DNA from: SZUA-265 sp965651905
GTDB taxonomy: Bacteria; Myxococcota_A; Polyangia; Polyangiales; Polyangiaceae
Length of the DNA: 64,000 bases
Direction of reading: 5' to 3'
Assembly: GCA_965651905.1 (NCBI GenBank)
Contig: CBFGUG010000036.1
Location: 1 to 64,000, forward strand
This document shows, piece after piece, positions 1 to 9,085 of this stretch. The notes beneath the pieces were generated by a model. The model ran no database searches and was not told the DNA's origin. It saw nothing but the letters and a program-made list of their open reading frames with translations. How positions within the stretch are numbered: position 1 is the stretch's first letter; the number at the start of each line of letters is the position of its first letter. The translations under genes were made by a program, and so were the position numbers.

Positions 1-55
1 GCTCGCGTCGTTGGTGCTCGCGTCGTTGGTGCTCGCGTCGTTGGTGCTCGCGTCG
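1..55. repeat. 15-bp in-frame tandem repeat in the helicase gene
   Basis: The unit gctcgcgtcgttggt is repeated three times without change, followed by a fourth partial unit (gctcgcgtcg then atctt). On the minus strand it codes for a repeating A-S-T-N-D pentapeptide. The array touches the window edge, so its full length is unknown. Confidence 0.9.
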
Positions 56-813
56 ATCTTGCAGCCGAGCAAGCGCGCGGCGTGTTGCAGAGGATTTCCG
101 ATCGTGGCCGTGGCGCAGATGAACTGCGGATCACTGCCATGAAACCGTGCGACGCGCTGCAGACGCGCGAGCACGTGAGCCATGTGCGAGCCGAACACCC
201 CGCGGTAAGTGTGCAGCTCGTCGAGCACGACATACGCGAGATTTTGGAAGATCGCGGCCCACCTGCTGTGATTCGGCAAGATCCCGGCGTGCAGCATGTC
301 GGGGTTCGTCAGCACGATACGCGCGCGTTCACGCACCGCCCGCCGTGCATCGCCGGGCGTGTCACCGTCATAAACCAACGCGCCCAGACCTAGCGCTGCA
401 TCGTCGATCAACTGTTTGAGGTTGTGCTCCTGGTCTCGACTGAGCGCTTTGGTCGGGTAGAGGTACAGCGCGCTCTTGCTGGGGTCTCGCGCGATCGCGT
501 CGAGCACGGGCAGATGAAAGCACAACGACTTGCCACTCGACGTTGGTGTGGCGATGACGACGTGCTGGCCGCTGAGCGCCGCGTCGATGGCCTGCGCTTG
601 GTGCGAATACAAGCGCTCGATGCCCCGTCTTCCCAGCGCCGCGACCAACTTCGGGTGAAGGCGCGGGTCGACGTTCGAGAACTGGCCGTCACTTGCAGGG
701 ATCAAGCGCTCCAAGGCGAGGCACGGCCGCACTTTGCCTTGGCCGAGCCAGTCATCGACGACTGCGTCGACTCCGCGCTTCGGACGCTGCCACGGCGACT
801 CTGCAGGGATCAC
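1..813 (-). CDS. DExH-box helicase, MrfA/YprA-like (partial, 3' end outside window)
   Basis: The reading frame is open from a GTG at 813 to the left edge (271 codons), and an in-frame TAG lies four codons upstream of the GTG. Superfamily 2 helicase motifs appear in order: YSHQ at about residues 69-72, TPTSSGKS (Walker A) at 89-96, PTKAL at 120-124, TNPD at 169-172, DELH (Walker B) at 198-201 and ATATIGNP near 233. The spacing and the ATIGNP motif resemble the MrfA/YprA-type helicases that carry a C-terminal DUF1998 domain, which would lie outside this window. These enzymes are ATP-driven 3'-5' DNA helicases linked to repair. At residues 255-271 the protein runs into a tandem repeat of A-S-T-N-D coded by a 15-bp array. 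The family assignment is good; the exact subfamily is inferred. Confidence 0.85.
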   Translation of the reverse strand, partial: MIPAESPWQRPKRGVDAVVDDWLGQGKVRPCLALERLIPASDGQFSNVDPRLHPKLVAALGRRGIERLYSHQAQAIDAALSGQHVVIATPTSSGKSLCFHLPVLDAIARDPSKSALYLYPTKALSRDQEHNLKQLIDDAALGLGALVYDGDTPGDARRAVRERARIVLTNPDMLHAGILPNHSRWAAIFQNLAYVVLDELHTYRGVFGSHMAHVLARLQRVARFHGSDPQFICATATIGNPLQHAARLLGCKIDASTNDASTNDASTNDAS

Positions 814-975
814 GCGCAAACACTAAACATTTGTCAGGTGTTCCGCAAGCCCCTCGGCAACCCGCGTTTCGAGTGCCTCGAACCTCACGATCGCGCCCCG
901 ACGCGACGCAACAGACTTGCTGCGGGTACCGACAAGCTGGTCTCTGCCGCACAACTATCGTAAGCCCCCTGCGCC

Positions 976-1707
976 ATGACCGAGCCTCACGAGCCAGCCG
1001 CCGAACCCGAGACGAACACGGCGGAGCCGAGCGAGTCGAACGCCCCTGATGAGGTAAAACGAGACGCTGCCCCTGCCGGCGGTGTCACCCCCCCGAGCTA
1101 CCGCTTCATGGCGCTCGTCGCGACAGCCGTGTTGGTGGCGGATGCACTGAGCAAGTGGTGGGCCGAGGTCACGCTCGCCAAGCTGACGTTACAAGAGCCT
1201 TCCATCGTGCTCATCGACGACGTGCTCACGTTCACTCTCGCCTACAATCGAGGCGGAGCCTTCGGCATGTTCGCACAAGAAGACGACGTGTGGCGGCAAC
1301 CGTTCTTCCTGATCGTGAGCGTCGCGGCAGTGGCCTTCATCGTTTCGATGTATCGCAAGGTGCTTCCCGGACAGCGTGCGCTGCGCTGGGGCTTACCGCT
1401 GGTGCTCGGCGGCGCCATGGGTAACCTGGCGGATCGGGTTGCCAAGGGCAAAGTCGTCGACTTCATCGACTACCGAGCGGATTGGGTCGAAGGGATGAAT
1501 ACGCTGATTGCCAAGGTCAAAGACGGTTGGCACATCACCAGCCATTGGCCGACCTTCAACATTGCCGACATCGCGATCTGCACGGGAATCGTGCTGATGG
1601 CGCTCGACATGTTTCTGACTCGCGACGACAGCGCCGCTCGAGGTGGCGCGAAGGGCGATGGTAAGTCGTCAACCAAAGCCGATTCCGCGGCGCCAACCCC
1701 CAACTGA
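976..1707 (+). CDS. lspA: Lipoprotein signal peptidase (signal peptidase II)
   Basis: This inner-membrane aspartyl protease removes signal peptides from diacylglyceryl-modified prolipoproteins. The 243-residue protein has four hydrophobic segments. It carries NRGGAFG at about 91-97, the catalytic aspartate motif GNLADRV (Asp near 153) and the second aspartate in FNIADIA (Asp near 198). It is longer than the usual 160-170 residues because of a hydrophilic, Glu/Pro-rich N-terminal extension of about 40 residues, an enlarged loop between the two catalytic aspartates and a charged C-terminal tail. The ATG at 976 gives the complete family domain; a later start within the extension is possible. lgt follows 20 bp downstream, so the two lipoprotein-maturation steps are probably co-transcribed. 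Confidence 0.93.
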   Translation: MTEPHEPAAEPETNTAEPSESNAPDEVKRDAAPAGGVTPPSYRFMALVATAVLVADALSKWWAEVTLAKLTLQEPSIVLIDDVLTFTLAYNRGGAFGMFAQEDDVWRQPFFLIVSVAAVAFIVSMYRKVLPGQRALRWGLPLVLGGAMGNLADRVAKGKVVDFIDYRADWVEGMNTLIAKVKDGWHITSHWPTFNIADIAICTGIVLMALDMFLTRDDSAARGGAKGDGKSSTKADSAAPTPN

Positions 1708-1727
1708 GCTGATACGGGCCATCCAAC

Positions 1728-2690
1728 GTGCACGGACAACTGTTCTCACTCTTCGGCACGAGCTTCCCTAGCTACTTCGTGCTGATCATGGTGGGGTTCG
1801 TGTTCGCCACCACGATGGGCGCGCTGTGGGCTAAACGCGTCGGACAAAACCCCGATGTGATCGTCGACTTGGGTTTGATCGCGCTGATCTCTGGGTTTGC
1901 GGGCGCCCGCGTGCTGCACATCTTCGCCGACGGGCAGCTGATGGACTACGTGCATCTGTGCACGGACCCGTCGCTCGTGGACTGGCACATCACCAAGGCC
2001 GAGTGTGCTTCCGACGCGTTTGCTGGACGCTGGGACGAAGCGGCAGGAGTCTGTCATCCCATCGAAGTCGACTGCTGGGCGTGGGCTAGGTTTTGGTCGG
2101 GCGGCTTCACTTTTTACGGCGGACTGATTGGCGCCACGGCCGCGTCTTGGTGGTTGTTCAAGCGCGATCGCTTTCCGTTTTTCAAGGCCATCGACATGGG
2201 CGGGATGATGGTCCCGATTGGGCTCGGGTTTGGTCGGCTGGGGTGTCTGCTGGCCGGCTGTTGTTTCGGTCAGGTGAGCCACGACCACCCGTTCGCGCTG
2301 AGCTTTCCGGGGTCGAGTCCTGCCAGTGATTGGCAAGCGCGTGAGGGCCTGTTGGACAATCATCTGCTGCCGTCGTTGCCCGTCCACCCCACCCAAATTT
2401 ACGAGGCGGCCGGGGCGTTCGCACTGGCGAGCTTCGCCATCCTCTATTTGCACGGACGCAAGCGTTACGACGGCCAAGTGTTCGCGTTCTTTTGTGGGGG
2501 TTACGGTCTGTTTCGCTTCCTCGTCGAGTTTTTGCGCAGCGACGACCGCGGCGGAGTCTTTGCCGTCAGCACGTCGCAGTGGATCGGGCTTTCTGGCGTC
2601 GCGTTGGCGATTTTCCTGCACCGCAAGCTCAGCGCGAGAAGCGAACGACTGCGTCAGCTTTCCGCCGCTCGACTGGAACCCAGCGCGTAA
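1728..2690 (+). CDS. lgt: Prolipoprotein diacylglyceryl transferase
   Basis: Lgt transfers a diacylglyceryl group from phosphatidylglycerol to the lipobox cysteine of prolipoproteins, the step before LspA. The 320-residue polytopic membrane protein shows YGGLIGA, GLGFGRLGCLLAGCCFG and a C-terminal HPTQIYEA motif, all typical of Lgt. It begins with GTG at 1728, 20 bp after lspA. An extra hydrophilic loop of about 45 residues with four cysteines (around residues 75-120, between the second transmembrane segment and the YGGL motif) makes it longer than the E. coli enzyme. A lipoprotein gene follows about 80 bp downstream on the same strand. Confidence 0.93.
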   Translation: MHGQLFSLFGTSFPSYFVLIMVGFVFATTMGALWAKRVGQNPDVIVDLGLIALISGFAGARVLHIFADGQLMDYVHLCTDPSLVDWHITKAECASDAFAGRWDEAAGVCHPIEVDCWAWARFWSGGFTFYGGLIGATAASWWLFKRDRFPFFKAIDMGGMMVPIGLGFGRLGCLLAGCCFGQVSHDHPFALSFPGSSPASDWQAREGLLDNHLLPSLPVHPTQIYEAAGAFALASFAILYLHGRKRYDGQVFAFFCGGYGLFRFLVEFLRSDDRGGVFAVSTSQWIGLSGVALAIFLHRKLSARSERLRQLSAARLEPSA

Positions 2691-2768
2691 CCACGCGCGG
2701 TCGACGCTGAGTTGGGGCAGTCTCCTGCGGAATTGGGCCAATCACCGCGGAGGCGCTAGAATGGCTGG

Positions 2769-3632
2769 ATGCGACTGACGCTTGTCCTACTCGGCGTGCT
2801 CGGGCTGGCCGCGTGTGCGGATTCCAACGAGAAACAGGGGTTCGCCCCACTGGACGACAACTGCGGAAGCGAGCCTTGCGAAACCCGCGGACCGGCGAGC
2901 CCAGGTGGTGGAATGGGAGGCCCGACGGGGTTCAATCCCACCGATCCGCCGGGTTCGGGTGATGGGGACGCGGGCAGCACATCGGGAGAAGGCGGCGCAG
3001 TCGAGACCACCAGTCTCACTGGGCGCGTCAGCATAGCGGTCAGCGCCGACTTGCAGACGTTGGTCGTGCTCGACGACACTCGCGTCGAGGTCACGGCTGA
3101 AAGCCCCGACGGTTTCGAGTCGACCGCAACGGTTTCGGGCACCGACGAATTCGAGCTCGAGGTTCACGCGCTTCCCGTACGCGTCAGTCTGGAAAAGCTC
3201 ACGGGCCCCGCTGATGTGCTCACGACGATTCAATGGGTGAACGACAACGAAGGCACGGTCAACGTGCTGATGGTCGAACGCACCGTGTTGCAAGACATCA
3301 TGGACAACCTGGCGATGGGCGCAACGACCCTGGTCGAGGGGCGCGCGCATGCCTTCCTCAGTTTCGTCAACCCCGCGGGTCAGCCCCTCGACGGCGTCAA
3401 CGTCGAACTGGCTGACACGACCGTGGCGTACGACATCGGTACCTTCTACACGGACGTGGACGGCGCGGATGGCGAAACCGCGGAACTTGGTCGCGCGCTC
3501 ATTCTGAACGCGGAGGCGGACGCTTTCCCTGGCGAGTTCGAAGCGATCAACGTGCTTCGGGCCGGGCAGCGCTCTCGGGTCGATGTGCTGTTGGCGGGGG
3601 ACGCGGTGACGCTGCAGACGATCCGCCTGTGA
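2769..3632 (+). CDS. Putative lipoprotein, unknown function
   Basis: The 287-residue product starts with a clear lipoprotein signal, MRLTLVLLGVLGLAACADSN, with lipobox LAAC. A Gly/Pro/Cys-containing linker (about residues 30-75) follows, and then a beta-rich region with short Val/Thr-rich strands that looks like stacked Ig-like or carboxypeptidase-regulatory-like domains. No catalytic motif is visible. It lies just after lspA-lgt and ends 135 bp before folD. The lipoprotein call is firm; the function is unknown. Confidence 0.7.
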   Translation: MRLTLVLLGVLGLAACADSNEKQGFAPLDDNCGSEPCETRGPASPGGGMGGPTGFNPTDPPGSGDGDAGSTSGEGGAVETTSLTGRVSIAVSADLQTLVVLDDTRVEVTAESPDGFESTATVSGTDEFELEVHALPVRVSLEKLTGPADVLTTIQWVNDNEGTVNVLMVERTVLQDIMDNLAMGATTLVEGRAHAFLSFVNPAGQPLDGVNVELADTTVAYDIGTFYTDVDGADGETAELGRALILNAEADAFPGEFEAINVLRAGQRSRVDVLLAGDAVTLQTIRL

Positions 3633-3767
3633 CGATTCACGGCAAGCGGGTGGCACGGCGCAGGTCGCGTCGGAACCGTCGCACTGGTCTCGGGCCGCGT
3701 GCCGCCAGACGAAGCCCGAGCGAGACGACGGTAGCCCGAGCGCTCGGCTTCTGCTAGCACCCGGCCT

Positions 3768-4619
3768 GTGACGACTATCCTCGACGGCAAGGCAGTAGCA
3801 CAGCGGGTTCGACAGGAAGTGGCGGAGCGCACGCAAGCGTTCGTCGCCGAACGTGGGCGCGCTCCTGGTTTACACGTGGTGCTCGCGGGAGACGATCCGG
3901 CTTCCGCCGTCTACGTTCGCAACAAGGAACGCGCAGCCGAGCAGGTCGGCTTCGTCGGTAAGGTGCATCGTTTGCCGGCCAGCGTGACGCAAGGTGAGCT
4001 AGAGTCGTTGGTTGCCCAGCTGAACGCCGATCCCTCGGTCGACGGCATTTTGGTACAGCTCCCGTTGCCAGACGGCATCGACGAGGCGCCGATCCTGAAG
4101 TTGATCGACCCCTCGAAAGACGTCGATGGGTTTCATGCTCAGAACGTCGGCGCATTGTGGAGCGGGCAACCCCTGTTGGTGCCGTGCACTCCCCGCGGCT
4201 GCATTCGTCTGCTGGACGAGGCGAACGTCGATTTGGCGGGCGCGCGTGCGCTGGTGATCGGCCGCAGCAACATCGTCGGTAAGCCCGTGGCGGCGCTCTT
4301 ACTTGCGCGTAACGCCACGGTGAGCATCGCCCATTCGCGCTCCAAGGACCTGCCCGCGCGCTGCCGCGAAGCGGACGTCGTGGTTGCAGCGGTCGGCCGC
4401 GCCAAGATGATCAACGCCGATTGGCTCAAACCCGGCGCTGCCGTGATCGACGTCGGTATGAACCGCGACGAAAACGGGAAACTCTGTGGTGACGTCGACT
4501 TCGAGAGTGCCAAGAGCGTTGCGGGAGTGATCACGCCCGTTCCAGGTGGCGTGGGGCCGATGACCATCGCCATGCTACTCGAAAACACCTTGATCGCAGC
4601 GCAAGCGCGCTCCGCCTGA
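3768..4619 (+). CDS. folD: Bifunctional methylenetetrahydrofolate dehydrogenase / methenyltetrahydrofolate cyclohydrolase
   Basis: FolD interconverts 5,10-methylene-THF and 10-formyl-THF in cytoplasmic one-carbon metabolism, using NADP. The 283-residue length is standard. Diagnostic segments are YVRNKERAAE (catalytic Lys), DGILVQLPLP, the NADP-binding GRSNIVGKPVA and the C-terminal TPVPGGVGPMT. The start is a GTG at 3768. A gamma-carbonic anhydrase gene follows 48 bp downstream in the same direction. Confidence 0.97.
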   Translation: MTTILDGKAVAQRVRQEVAERTQAFVAERGRAPGLHVVLAGDDPASAVYVRNKERAAEQVGFVGKVHRLPASVTQGELESLVAQLNADPSVDGILVQLPLPDGIDEAPILKLIDPSKDVDGFHAQNVGALWSGQPLLVPCTPRGCIRLLDEANVDLAGARALVIGRSNIVGKPVAALLLARNATVSIAHSRSKDLPARCREADVVVAAVGRAKMINADWLKPGAAVIDVGMNRDENGKLCGDVDFESAKSVAGVITPVPGGVGPMTIAMLLENTLIAAQARSA

Positions 4620-4667
4620 GCGGCCCGCTCTCCCACACAGCGCCTCGCACGTCACCCGCAAACGAAC

Positions 4668-5204
4668 ATGGCCATCGTCCGAGCCTACGGGCAATTCACT
4701 CCCGAAATTGCGCCGAGCGTGTTCATCGCGGACACGGCCGCCGTGGTCGGTGACGTGCGATTGGCGGAAGGCGTCAGCGTTTGGTACGGAGCCGCACTGC
4801 GAGGGGATGTCGGCAAGATCGAAGTTGGCGCACGAACCAACATTCAAGACAACGCTACCATTCACATGACCCATGAGTTGTCGGACGCGATTATCGGCGC
4901 GGACGTAATCGTCGGACACAACGCCGTGATTCACGGAGCCATCATCGAAGATCACGCTCTCATTGGCATGGGGGCGATCGTGATGGACAACGCGAGGGTG
5001 GGAGCTGGTGCATGGATCGCCGCTGGATCCGTGGTACCGCCGCGCGCGGTGATCCCCGCAGGCATGCTGGCGCGGGGCGCGCCCGCACAGCCCGTGCGCC
5101 CCGTGAAGCCGGAAGAGCAAGTTTGGGCTGTGGAGGCACTTCAGCGTTACCTGGCACTGGCCGCTCAACACGCTTTGGATCAAAAAAGCGCCAGCGGACG
5201 CTGA
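4668..5204 (+). CDS. Gamma-carbonic anhydrase family protein (left-handed beta-helix)
   Basis: The 178-residue protein has the hexapeptide-repeat pattern of gamma-class carbonic anhydrases, for example VVGDVRL, DNATIH and GMGAIVMDNA. The three expected zinc ligands are visible as His66 (ATIHMTH) and His84/His89 (VGHNAVIHG), spaced as in the CamH/YrdA subgroup. It may hydrate CO2, but many YrdA-like members have no proven activity, so enzymatic function is inferred. It lies just downstream of folD on the same strand. The convergent thiS gene ends 46 bp beyond its stop. Confidence 0.88.
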   Translation: MAIVRAYGQFTPEIAPSVFIADTAAVVGDVRLAEGVSVWYGAALRGDVGKIEVGARTNIQDNATIHMTHELSDAIIGADVIVGHNAVIHGAIIEDHALIGMGAIVMDNARVGAGAWIAAGSVVPPRAVIPAGMLARGAPAQPVRPVKPEEQVWAVEALQRYLALAAQHALDQKSASGR

Positions 5205-5250
5205 CCCGCGACTGACGTCGAGCGTCCACGCGCCCAGGTGCGACGCGCGC

Positions 5251-5451
5251 TCAGCCACCGCCGACGAAGTGTACGATCTCGACGACATCGCCGTCCGCGA
5301 GCGCGTGACGTTCGTGCTCGGCGCGCGGGACGATTTCGCGATTGCATTCGACGGCAACTGGGCCGTCGACGAGGCCCAACTTCTCGATCAAGCCGCGTAC
5401 CGTGAGCGGGGATTGGCAGCTGTAGGGATCGCCGTTGACAGTCAGCTTCAT
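5251..5451 (-). CDS. thiS: Sulfur carrier protein ThiS
   Basis: This is a 66-residue ubiquitin-like sulfur carrier that donates thiocarboxylate sulfur for the thiazole of thiamine. It starts MKLTVNGDPY, contains VAVECNREIVPR and LADGDVVEIV, and ends HFVGGG with the C-terminal Gly-Gly needed for adenylation and thiocarboxylation. No thiG, thiF or thiO gene is adjacent in this window, so it is an orphan here. Its ATG at 5451 overlaps, on the other strand, the first codons of the divergent L,D-transpeptidase gene. A longer open frame runs upstream on the minus strand but has no family similarity. Confidence 0.93.
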   Translation of the reverse strand: MKLTVNGDPYSCQSPLTVRGLIEKLGLVDGPVAVECNREIVPRAEHERHALADGDVVEIVHFVGGG

Positions 5452-7480
5452 GAAGCTAGCCTCTGCCCACGTGAATCCGCTGTCAAGCGCCCAAGACGAA
5501 CGTGTCGTCCCCTCGAAGTGCGAGCCAACCCCGTGGTTGGTAGGCTCGTTTCTGCTGCTGGTGTCGGCGTGCGGTTGCTCCGAGCCTGAACCGCCGCAGG
5601 GCCCCGCGGTGGTGTTCGAGAGCATCGACTCGGGCATCGAACGCGCGCCGAACCAGAGCGCCGACGAGCCCACTCGCGAGACTTCCGACGACCCCGCGGA
5701 CGGCAAGTCTTCCGAGGCGAAGCCGGGCGACGGCGCGCCGAAGTCCGACGCAGGCGAGGAGACGACCGAGGCACCATCCACTCGGGGGCTCGCCCCCGCG
5801 CGCGCGTCCAAGGAGGAGTTCGACGTCGACACGCCGCGGCTAGCCGCCACCATCATCGCCGCACCGATCTACAACAAGCCGCATTCGGTTTCGCGCAAGC
5901 TCGGCTACATCCGTCTGGGCGGTATCGTGCGGCGCGACCAGAACCCCGTCGCGGGCAGCGGCTGCAAGGGTAAGTGGTACCGCGTTTATCCCGAAGGTTT
6001 CGTTTGTACTGAAGACGCCACCATCGACATGCAAGATCCACTGGTACGCGCCACGCGGGTCCGCCCGAAGCTCGACCAGCCGTTGCCATACGCCTACGGT
6101 TTCGTGCGCGCCACGGCGCCGCAGTATCTGCGCCTGCCCAGCAAGGCCGAACAGATCGACAGCGAGTTCAAGCTCGAGGAGCACCTCGCTTGGTACCGCG
6201 AGCATCGCGCGGAAGTGCAGCGAGTGACGTTGGGCGCCAACGACGTACCGCTGGACGAGGCGGGCTTGGCGCGACTGGGGCACTTGCAGCCTGCAGACTT
6301 CGTCCTGAGTACCCAGAAGAGCACGACGGAACTTCTGGGCGGTAGCTCCACTCGCGGGGAGATCCCGTTCTGGTTGGAGGGGGGGCAGCGTCAGATCCCG
6401 AACGTCTCGGGTTTCGAAGTACCCGACTACGCGGTGTTCGCGGATCGCGTGCGACGCAAGACGGGGCTGTCGTTCGTGGACGCCTTCATGAGTACGAGCG
6501 AGGACATCACTCGTCGCTTCGGGCTGACCGTGGACATGCGCCTGATCCCCGCGACCAAAGTGAAACCCGACACAGGCAGCCCATTTCACGGCGTCGAAAT
6601 CGCAGGCCACGTGCAAGTGCCGTTTGCGTTCGTCGCCAAACGCGGCAGCGTGACATACAAGCTGCTGAAAGGCCGTGACGAGGTCGTGGAGGATGCGCCG
6701 CTGCCACGTCGAGCGATCGTGCCGCTCACGGGCAAGGCGCGCTTCAAGGCTGGCACGCGCTACTATCAGATCGCCCGTAACCCGCAGCGCTGGCTGCGCG
6801 CTTCGGACGTCGGTGTGATCGCGCCGCCAGCGACTTGGCCCGCTGAGCTGCAACCCGACGAAAAGTGGATCGACATCTCGTTGGTTCAACAAACGCTGGT
6901 GCTCTACGAGGGCAAGAAGCCAATTTACGCCACCCTGGTCTCGACGGGGCGCGACCGCTTGGGGGATCCCGAGACCACGATGGGTACGCCGCAGGGCACC
7001 TTCCGCATCAAGAGCAAGCACATCGCCGCCGCGATGGACTCCGAGGAGAACTCGAACGTCAGCGGTGGTAGCAAGGGCGCCAAGAAGCTGCGGTTGTCCG
7101 CCGAAGCACAAGCCACGGTGACGCGTTTGCTCGAGGCAGAGAAGGCTGGTAAGCAACTCGAGGGCCCCGATCGCAGGCGATTGCTCAACATCAAAAAAGG
7201 GCGACACCCCGAATATGGTGTGACCATGCGGCGCGGGGCAGGGGACTTCGAGCTGCGTGACGTCCCGTGGATCCAGTACTTCAGCTCGGGCTACGCATTA
7301 CACGGCGCGTACTGGCACGACGTATTCGGCACGCCGCGCAGTCATGGTTGTATCAACCTGGCGCCGATCGACGCACGTTTCGTCTTCAATTGGACCGAGC
7401 CCGCGGTGCCCGATGGATGGCACGGGCTGAACGTTAGCGACGAGTTCGGACGTGGCACTCTCGTGAGCATTCGCGAGTGA
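5450..7480 (+). CDS. L,D-transpeptidase (YkuD domain) lipoprotein, large form
   Basis: The C-terminal region (about residues 485-660) is a YkuD catalytic domain with YALHGAYW and the catalytic SHGCINL motif (Cys near residue 634). Such enzymes make 3-3 peptidoglycan cross-links or attach proteins to the wall. The N-terminus has a hydrophobic stretch, WLVGSFLLLVSACGC, ending in a VSAC lipobox, followed by an acidic Glu/Pro/Asp linker and about 300 residues of uncharacterised sequence. An insertion of about 50 residues lies inside the YkuD domain. The start is uncertain: ATG 5450 is given, and ATG 5435 or GTG 5471 are alternatives. The 5' end overlaps the start of thiS on the opposite strand. 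Confidence 0.85.
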   Translation: MKLASAHVNPLSSAQDERVVPSKCEPTPWLVGSFLLLVSACGCSEPEPPQGPAVVFESIDSGIERAPNQSADEPTRETSDDPADGKSSEAKPGDGAPKSDAGEETTEAPSTRGLAPARASKEEFDVDTPRLAATIIAAPIYNKPHSVSRKLGYIRLGGIVRRDQNPVAGSGCKGKWYRVYPEGFVCTEDATIDMQDPLVRATRVRPKLDQPLPYAYGFVRATAPQYLRLPSKAEQIDSEFKLEEHLAWYREHRAEVQRVTLGANDVPLDEAGLARLGHLQPADFVLSTQKSTTELLGGSSTRGEIPFWLEGGQRQIPNVSGFEVPDYAVFADRVRRKTGLSFVDAFMSTSEDITRRFGLTVDMRLIPATKVKPDTGSPFHGVEIAGHVQVPFAFVAKRGSVTYKLLKGRDEVVEDAPLPRRAIVPLTGKARFKAGTRYYQIARNPQRWLRASDVGVIAPPATWPAELQPDEKWIDISLVQQTLVLYEGKKPIYATLVSTGRDRLGDPETTMGTPQGTFRIKSKHIAAAMDSEENSNVSGGSKGAKKLRLSAEAQATVTRLLEAEKAGKQLEGPDRRRLLNIKKGRHPEYGVTMRRGAGDFELRDVPWIQYFSSGYALHGAYWHDVFGTPRSHGCINLAPIDARFVFNWTEPAVPDGWHGLNVSDEFGRGTLVSIRE

Positions 7481-7537
7481 CCGCTTCGCCGTGACTTGCG
7501 CACCGCTCGTCGCGGCAGCCCGTCCGCACGAGTTGGC

Positions 7538-8845
7538 TCAACCGAACCAGCGCCGCCACCAGGCACCGCTCGTGCTGCCCTCGGCCGACGATTGCATGCG
7601 CTCACGCGGCGGCGCTATCGAGCGTCGTGGAGCGACGGACGGCTTACGACGCGACGAAGGGGGTTTCATCGACGGTGGCCTAGGTGGTCTCGAGTGTCCC
7701 CCGAGCAGATCGCCCAATTCGTCACCGAGCCCCCAAGCGGACGGATCTTCGTAGGACTTGGCGCTGTCCACCTGCAGGGGGGCGTGTGCGGAGATCCGCT
7801 CGGAAAGGTCGGACTGGCTGCTGTCGTCATCGAAGGCTTCATCACCCGAAAATCCATGAAGCGCGTCGATGATCAGTTCACCGATCACGGCTTCGGCATC
7901 TTTGATCTTGGTCTTCGAGCGCGCCTTCTGCTTTTCGGATGCGGTCGCGGCGACGGCCGCTGCGATGTCTTGGTAGGTGACCGGGTGGCTGCGATGAAAG
8001 AGCACGCGGCTGAGATCTGCTGCGAGCTCGTTGGCCGTCTGATACCGCTGCTCGCGATCACGGGCCAGCGCTCGCAACAGCACACGCATCATGTCATCGT
8101 CGACATCGCCGCGTAACTTTCGCAGATCGGGAACTTGGGCAGCCTGCACCTGCTTGAACGTCTCCAAGTCCGTCTTGCCCTGGAACAACCGACGGCCTGC
8201 GAGCATCTCGTAGAGCAAGATCCCAGCAGCAAAAATGTCCACGCGGTGATCGACGCCCTGACGCAACGTGACCTCGGGCGCCAGGTACCCGAACTTGCCC
8301 TTGACGATGTCTTCGTCCTCCGCCTCCAGGTGCGAACTGGCCTTGGCGAGCCCGAAGTCCACGAGCTTGACCTCGCCGAAGCGTGTCATCAACACATTGT
8401 GGGGTGAAATGTCGCGATGGACGATCTGCAATGGGTTACCATCGTGGTCGCACGCTTGGTGGGCGTAGGCCAAGCCCTCGCAAATCTGCATCGCGATCAA
8501 ACACGCGACTTCGACGCTCATCACCTTGTCGTGGCGCGCCAGGTGATCGAGTACCCCCTTGAGATCCGCACCATCGACGTACTCCATGACGATGAAGTGC
8601 GTGCCCGCGCCCTGCCCGATGTCGAACACCTGCACGCACTTGGAGTGGCTGAGGTATGCGCCGAGGCGGGCCTCGTCGAGGAACATGTTGATGAACTCTT
8701 GGTTCTCCGACAGCTTCGGCAGCACGCGCTTGATGGCAACCTTCTTGCGGAAGCCCTCGATGCCCGCACTCTCGCCTAGATAAACTTCGGCCATGCCGCC
8801 CGCGGCGATGAGGTGTTGGATCTGGTAGCGCTGGGCTTCTCGCAT
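7538..8845 (-). CDS. Serine/threonine protein kinase (Hanks type), cytoplasmic
   Basis: The 435-residue product has a complete kinase domain: a degenerate glycine-rich loop AAGGMAEVYLG, VAIKRVL (Lys39), the catalytic HRDISPHNVL (143-152), DFGLAK (163-168) and YLAPE (187-191). The C-terminal tail (about 320-435) is Ser/Pro/Arg-rich, has no membrane segment, and ends WWRRWFG. HRDxSPxN in the catalytic loop is frequent in myxobacterial kinases. ATG 8845 (MREAQRYQIQ) is preferred over the longer frame from 8959 because the kinase fold begins there. It is convergent with the L,D-transpeptidase; any link between them is speculative. Confidence 0.92.
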   Translation of the reverse strand: MREAQRYQIQHLIAAGGMAEVYLGESAGIEGFRKKVAIKRVLPKLSENQEFINMFLDEARLGAYLSHSKCVQVFDIGQGAGTHFIVMEYVDGADLKGVLDHLARHDKVMSVEVACLIAMQICEGLAYAHQACDHDGNPLQIVHRDISPHNVLMTRFGEVKLVDFGLAKASSHLEAEDEDIVKGKFGYLAPEVTLRQGVDHRVDIFAAGILLYEMLAGRRLFQGKTDLETFKQVQAAQVPDLRKLRGDVDDDMMRVLLRALARDREQRYQTANELAADLSRVLFHRSHPVTYQDIAAAVAATASEKQKARSKTKIKDAEAVIGELIIDALHGFSGDEAFDDDSSQSDLSERISAHAPLQVDSAKSYEDPSAWGLGDELGDLLGGHSRPPRPPSMKPPSSRRKPSVAPRRSIAPPRERMQSSAEGSTSGAWWRRWFG

Positions 8846-9085
8846 GCGTGGTTGGCTCCTGTCGCCGAACAGTCGCGTCCATCGCAGATGGCACGCGACC
8901 CCGCGGCGTCTGCGGAGCGGCGACTTCGTGCCGCGTCGATACTGTCGGGAACTCTGCAAGTGTGGGCAATCGTTGCCGCAGCATCAAGTGTCGTGCGTGC
9001 ATCATCGGCAGTTTGATGAGCAGCGCGTTCGCTTTCGCCTTTTGCGAGGTGGGCGGAGGTATGCAAACGCCCCAGGAAATTTGCT

